Positions 60,418 through 64,000 of a DNA stretch of 64,000 nt are shown here, one piece after another. How positions within the stretch are numbered: the first letter of the stretch is position 1; every line of letters starts with the position of its first letter. Below the pieces are notes generated by a model. The model was not told the origin of the DNA, made no database searches, and saw nothing but the letters and a program-made list of their open reading frames with translations. Position numbers and translations under genes: made by a program. Source of the DNA: Holzapfeliella saturejae (GTDB lineage Bacteria > Bacillota > Bacilli > Lactobacillales > Lactobacillaceae); contig NZ_JAWMWG010000001.1 in NCBI RefSeq assembly GCF_037546065.1, forward strand, positions 992,001 through 1,056,000, given 5' to 3'.

Positions 60418-60762
60418 TTAATCCAAGTTAACTAATTTTGCGTCCGCAAATAATTTTTCTAAACCATAGAATTCGCGTGCATCTGGTAAAAAGACATTAA
60501 CAATCACATCGTACAAGTCAATTAAGAACCATTCTGAGTTCTTTTCACCTTCAACTTGTAGAATTTCAACATCTTGTTTTTTTGATTCTTCAACAACTTC
60601 ATCAACAATCGCCTGTAGTTGACGGTGTGAATTAGCTTGTGAAATCACAAGGTAGTCAGCCATGACGCTTGATTCTTTCATATCTAAAGCAACAGTTTGC
60701 TCACCATGCTTGTTATCAATCGCTTCGACTACTAAATCTAAAATTTGTTTACTATCTTTCAA
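60418..60762 (-). CDS. rsfS: Ribosomal silencing factor RsfS
   Basis: RsfS binds L14 and prevents subunit joining in starvation. The 114-residue protein has the family core VVEAIDNKHGEQTVALDMKE, DYLVISQANSHRQLQAIVDE, and EGEKNSEWFLIDLYDVIVNV. It lies between yqeK and the methyltransferase gene. Confidence 0.95.
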   Translation of the reverse strand: MKDSKQILDLVVEAIDNKHGEQTVALDMKESSVMADYLVISQANSHRQLQAIVDEVVEESKKQDVEILQVEGEKNSEWFLIDLYDVIVNVFLPDAREFYGLEKLFADAKLVNLD

Positions 60763-60775
60763 AAAAATACTCCTT

Positions 60776-61366
60776 TTATTTTACATTCCAAACATTATAA
60801 CTCGCTAATGTTTTTGGATAAACTTTAAAATTGTTTTTAATTAAGTAAATCAAGGTTTGCTGTAGTTGGTAAGCCACACCTTGATCTAAACTTTGGTGTG
60901 TTTGTTTTCTAGCTTCTTCTACACCAGGAAAATGACGACCTGGTTCAATATAGTCAGCCATGAAAACGATTTTATCTAAATCAGTCATTTGCGTATCAGC
61001 TGTTGTATGACGTTTAACTGCTGTCAAAATAGCTGGATTTTTAATCTTTAATTCTTGTTCAATGTAGTAAGCACCGACAATGCCATGCCAAATACCACGG
61101 TTATAATTTAATAAATCTTGATCAAATTTTTGCGTTTTTATTGTTTCAATATAAGTGTCAACGGGCACCTCTTTAGCATAATCATGCACAAATCCAGCTA
61201 GTGCTGCTTCATTTTCATCAACACCATACTGTTTTGCCAGTTCTCTTGCTGTTTGGCTAACACGTACACAATGCTCAAAACGACCTGTGCTTAGTTTTTG
61301 TTTAGCCTTTGCAATAATTTCATCTGACGATAAGTCAGAATAAGTTTCACTAAATTTAAGATTCAT
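60776..61366 (-). CDS. yqeK: Bis(5'-nucleosyl)-tetraphosphatase YqeK (HD domain)
   Basis: YqeK hydrolyses symmetric Ap4A. The 196-residue HD-domain protein has the metal ligands in RFEHCVRVSQTARELAKQYG, FVHDYAKEVP, HGIVGAYYIEQ, and TADTQMTDLDKIVFMADYIE. Its start overlaps nadD by 11 bases, in the standard nadD-yqeK pair. Confidence 0.94.
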   Translation of the reverse strand: MNLKFSETYSDLSSDEIIAKAKQKLSTGRFEHCVRVSQTARELAKQYGVDENEAALAGFVHDYAKEVPVDTYIETIKTQKFDQDLLNYNRGIWHGIVGAYYIEQELKIKNPAILTAVKRHTTADTQMTDLDKIVFMADYIEPGRHFPGVEEARKQTHQSLDQGVAYQLQQTLIYLIKNNFKVYPKTLASYNVWNVK

Positions 61367-62000
61367 CTTGATATAACCCCTTTTCGTTAATATAATCCAT
61401 TACTTTTTTAGGAACTAAATAACGAATTGACTCATGATTTTGACATCGTTTTCTAATTTGAGTTGAGCTAATCTCGAGCAATGGTGAATCAACCCAAATC
61501 ACAGGGTACGGACTTGTAACTTCATACCCTGGTCGTTTAACACCTACAAAAGTAACTAAAGGTAATAGTTCATCAATTTTATACCAGTTGGGTAAATCTT
61601 GAATCATATCCCCACCCAGAATAAAATAAAAATCAACATCCTGATGCTGCTCTTTTAATGATTGGATTGTGTTCAATGTATAACTCACACCACCACGATA
61701 AATCTCTGATAGATTTAAATCAAAGTCATCATTGTCCTCAATTGCTAGCTTCAGCATTTCCACACGATAACTAGCGTCAATGGCTGATTTTTTTTGCTTG
61801 TGAGGCGGAATATTGTCCGGTAAAAACCAAATACCATCAAGACCTAGTCTTGATAATACTTGCTCTGCCATAATCAAATGGGCTTGGTGAATAGGATTGA
61901 AAGTCCCACCAATTAAACCAATTTGTTTCTTTTTATTTTTAAGTCTTTGCGTTTGAACTTGATGTAAAGGGATTGCTTTTGCAGATGCGTGATTTGCCAT
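61356..62000 (-). CDS. nadD: Nicotinate-nucleotide adenylyltransferase NadD
   Basis: NadD makes nicotinic acid adenine dinucleotide, the next-to-last step in NAD synthesis. The 214-residue protein has IGLIGGTFNPIHQAHLIMAE, FLPDNIPPHKQK, ILGGDMIQDLPNWYKIDEL, and SSTQIRKR. A 25-residue N-terminal extension (before KKQIGLIGG) is longer than in Bacillus but looks genuine because it has a GAAGGAG ribosome site. It follows yqeH after a 63-base gap. Confidence 0.95.
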   Translation of the reverse strand: MANHASAKAIPLHQVQTQRLKNKKKQIGLIGGTFNPIHQAHLIMAEQVLSRLGLDGIWFLPDNIPPHKQKKSAIDASYRVEMLKLAIEDNDDFDLNLSEIYRGGVSYTLNTIQSLKEQHQDVDFYFILGGDMIQDLPNWYKIDELLPLVTFVGVKRPGYEVTSPYPVIWVDSPLLEISSTQIRKRCQNHESIRYLVPKKVMDYINEKGLYQDES

Positions 62001-62063
62001 TTTTAAGCTCCTTCATTTCATTGTTAAAAATATTATAGCATACGAAAGAAGGCACTGATAAAT

Positions 62064-63197
62064 CTAAATGATTGCTCGACGAATACCAAGACCTAATGCT
62101 CCTGGTGAGAAGGTTTTAACTTGAACGTCATCGTTAACTGTAATCCAGCCTAAACCACCAAACAACAAGTCACTTTTTTCTTTTGTATGATAACTCAGTC
62201 CTTTAAGTGGCTTTAATTGTTCAAGTTGTTCTGTTTGTGGTGGTGCTAATAATTCACCTACGTGTTTATCATAAAAAGCATCCGCATTTTCAGTTTTAGT
62301 ACGGTGAATGTACAAGTCATCTGATGCATAAACAACGAAGCTTTGTTTACCTGGTCCATCAACATAATCAAAACGACCTAATCCACTTAAAAATAATGTT
62401 TGGCCTGGATTTAATTGATAAACTTTTGGCTTAATTGGTTTTTGCGGGGCAATTAGCTTCAAATCTTTTGGTGATAAAATGTGTGCAATCTGATCTTTTT
62501 GAATGATACCTGGTGTATCAATTAAAGAAGTCCCATCATCAAGTGGGATTTCGATTTTATCAAGTGTAGTTCCTGGAAATCTTGAAGTTGTAATCAAGTC
62601 TTCAACACCTGAAAGTGTCTTGATAATACTGTTAATCAACGTTGATTTTCCAACATTAGTGCTACCTACAACATAAATATCACGATTTTGTTGTTTTTTC
62701 TTAATTAAATCAATTAACTCATCGACATTTTTTTGCTTTTTACCACTAGTTAGTAGAATTTCTTCAGGGTAAATCCCCCATTTATTAGCTTGCTGACGAA
62801 CCCAATCTTTCACTTTGCGTAAGTTAGTGTTTTTAGGGAATAAATCAATTTTATTTCCAATCATAATAATTGGTGTATCGCCCACAAAACGTGGTAATGA
62901 TGAAATCATACTTCCTTGAAAATCAAACAAATCGATTACGTTCAATACCAACGCATCTGTTTCAAGTAAATGGTTTAGTAAACGCAAGAAATCATCTGCG
63001 TTTTCTTGTACAGGCATAATTTCATTGTAGTGTCTCAATTTAAAACAACGTTGGCAATAAACTTCCACTTCTTCATCATTTTCAATTGCTTTTTCTATTT
63101 TTGCATAAGCTGAAGCTGGCAAGTAACCAGATTTTTGACTATCTTGATTTTGTAAAGTTGCACCGCAACCTATACATTGAATGGTTTCATTGTTCAT
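62064..63197 (-). CDS. yqeH: Ribosome biogenesis GTPase YqeH
   Basis: YqeH is a circularly permuted GTPase required for 30S assembly. The 377-residue protein has an N-terminal zinc finger (CIGCGATLQ, then YCQRCF), the permuted G motifs with NKIDLFPKN (G4), SGKKQKNVD, GSTNVGKSTLINSI (P-loop), TTSRFPGTTLD and SLIDTPGI (G3), and a C-terminal domain. It overlaps yqeG by 11 bases, part of the yqeG-yqeH-nadD-yqeK-rsfS cluster. Confidence 0.95.
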   Translation of the reverse strand: MNNETIQCIGCGATLQNQDSQKSGYLPASAYAKIEKAIENDEEVEVYCQRCFKLRHYNEIMPVQENADDFLRLLNHLLETDALVLNVIDLFDFQGSMISSLPRFVGDTPIIMIGNKIDLFPKNTNLRKVKDWVRQQANKWGIYPEEILLTSGKKQKNVDELIDLIKKKQQNRDIYVVGSTNVGKSTLINSIIKTLSGVEDLITTSRFPGTTLDKIEIPLDDGTSLIDTPGIIQKDQIAHILSPKDLKLIAPQKPIKPKVYQLNPGQTLFLSGLGRFDYVDGPGKQSFVVYASDDLYIHRTKTENADAFYDKHVGELLAPPQTEQLEQLKPLKGLSYHTKEKSDLLFGGLGWITVNDDVQVKTFSPGALGLGIRRAII

Positions 63198-63714
63198 GAA
63201 GATCCTCCTGATAAGTTATCTTTTCTTTTGAATTTAAACACCCTAAGATAAATTTTTCAACTAATCGATTTAACCAAGTATGCCAACCATCTGATTTAAT
63301 TAACGGCTTAACTAACGCTGTTTTCATACCTGCTGAATTACCTGCCAAGATATCTGTTAGGATTTGATCGCCAATCATTAACGATTCAGCTGGCGTCACA
63401 CCATCTTGTGCCATTGCTTTGACCAAGTTTTTCTTGAACGGTTTTTTAGCACTAGCAATAAACTCAATTCCTAAGGGTTCTAAGATTTTATTCACCCGTT
63501 CGTATTTGTTATTTGAAATAACAACAAGGGAAATCTCGTGTTGATTTAGTCGATTTCTTAACTGACTAATTTTTTTCAAGGTTTCTTTTTGATTCCAAGC
63601 CACCAAGGTATTATCTAAGTCACTAAAAACCGTCTTAATTCCCATTTTTTTGAGCGTAACGGGATTGAGATTATAAACGGTATCAATTGTATATTGAGGT
63701 CTAAAAATACTCAT
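63187..63714 (-). CDS. yqeG: HAD-superfamily phosphatase YqeG
   Basis: A 175-residue HAD (class IIIA) phosphatase with the nucleophile motif VFSDLDNTLVAW (DxDNT), ISNNK, and SLMIGDQILTDILAGNSAG with the second and third motif aspartates. Homologues act on mitochondrial-type phosphatidylglycerophosphate or are uncharacterised; substrate here is unknown. First gene of the cluster, separated from rplT by a terminator. Confidence 0.92.
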   Translation of the reverse strand: MSIFRPQYTIDTVYNLNPVTLKKMGIKTVFSDLDNTLVAWNQKETLKKISQLRNRLNQHEISLVVISNNKYERVNKILEPLGIEFIASAKKPFKKNLVKAMAQDGVTPAESLMIGDQILTDILAGNSAGMKTALVKPLIKSDGWHTWLNRLVEKFILGCLNSKEKITYQEDLHEQ

Positions 63715-63735
63715 GTTTTCTCCTGAAATTTATCC

Positions 63736-63770
63736 ATAAAAAAGCCCCTGAACTTTCTTATTCAGGGGAA
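63736..63770 (-). terminator. Rho-independent terminator after rplT
   Basis: CCCCTGAA pairs with TTCAGGGG around an 8-base loop, followed on the minus strand by CTTTTTTA. It closes the ribosomal protein unit before yqeG. Confidence 0.88.
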
Positions 63771-63775
63771 CAGTT

Positions 63776-64000
63776 TTATTTTAAAGCTGATTTGGCTTGA
63801 GCTACTAAGTCAGCAAAAGCTTTTTCATCGTTGTAAGCTAGGTCAGCTAGCATTTTACGGTTGATGTCGATGTTAGCTAGTTTCAAACCGTGCATTAATT
63901 TGCTGTAGCTAATGTCGTTCATTCTTGCTGCAGCGTTAATACGAGCAATCCATAATTTTCTGAATTCACGTTTCACTTGACGACGGTCACGGAAAGCGTA
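63776..64000 (-). CDS. rplT: 50S ribosomal protein L20, C-terminal part (cut by window edge)
   Basis: L20 is an assembly protein of the large subunit and, in Firmicutes, part of infC-rpmI-rplT. The window contains the last 74 codons, beginning YAFRDRRQVKREFRKLWIAR and continuing INAAARMNDISYSKLMHGLK to the stop. The open frame is intact to the window edge; the first 44 or so residues lie outside. An internal ATG (63976) is not the true start. Confidence 0.96.
   Translation of the reverse strand, partial: YAFRDRRQVKREFRKLWIARINAAARMNDISYSKLMHGLKLANIDINRKMLADLAYNDEKAFADLVAQAKSALK

Noticed and set aside
1..64000. CRISPR arrays, insertion sequences, prophage or toxin-antitoxin modules
   Set aside because: No regularly spaced repeats, transposase or integrase motifs, or phage structural genes were found; the window is a compact core-gene region.

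Overview
The window is an AT-rich, gene-dense piece of a Lactobacillales (low-GC Firmicutes) chromosome. Almost every gene has a recognisable core or metabolic function, and most lie on the minus strand. Malolactic enzyme with MleR, PepX, the GlnR-glnA pair, a PBP2b-type transpeptidase, DUF3042 and an ArlRS/CovRS-like two-component system all point to lactic acid bacteria. Gene order resembles Enterococcaceae (a Vagococcus-like organism is plausible), but I cannot fix the genus from sequence alone. I see no prophage, insertion sequence, CRISPR array or defence island.

Layout (minus-strand genes are transcribed from high to low coordinates). 1-2.5 kb: asp23-family gene, fakA and the start of recG, divergent from rpmB (+). 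2.9-13.5 kb: gmk-rpoZ, then priA-fmt-rsmB-stp-prkC-rsgA-rpe-thiN, covering replication restart, translation initiation, rRNA modification, Ser/Thr signalling and ribosome assembly. 13.6-22.4 kb: pepP-efp-yqhY-nusB-folD-xseAB-ispA-tlyA-argR-recN. 22.5-23.2 kb: rplU-rpmA with an L21 leader; the usual prp protease gene between them is missing. 23.3-29.7 kb, mostly plus strand: tRNA-Arg(TCT), pepX, and the malolactic locus (mleR divergent from mleA-mleP) around a near-perfect dyad.

29.7-33.4 kb: a lysine riboswitch with terminator precedes a PatA-like aminotransferase, an archaeal-type PEP carboxylase and a GNAT acetyltransferase. The likely logic is lysine feedback on both oxaloacetate supply and the diaminopimelate branch. 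33.4-38.3 kb: yeiH with a divergent LysR gene, glnRA with a GlnR box, miaA, and a DUF3042 gene. 38.4-43.6 kb: rhodanese-like protein, glk, yqgQ, rhomboid protease, 5-formyl-THF cyclo-ligase, rpmG and pbp2b. 43.7-56.4 kb: yfhO (+), greA, mltG, pheST behind a T-box, a YodB-like HxlR regulator with its own operator, a SpoU-type rRNA methyltransferase, yidC (+), and the kinase/response-regulator pair. 56.5-64 kb: gnd, yceD, tmcAL, a methyltransferase, rsfS, yqeK, nadD, yqeH, yqeG and the 3' part of rplT.

The most noteworthy observations are the lysine-riboswitch/PEP carboxylase operon, a 22-bp-arm bidirectional terminator that encodes the identical C-terminal tail KQNKKD of two unrelated convergent proteins (YidC and a histidine kinase), the rplU-rpmA pair without prp, and a YodB-like candidate thiol-switch regulator. 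I found no convincing wholly new multi-gene system.
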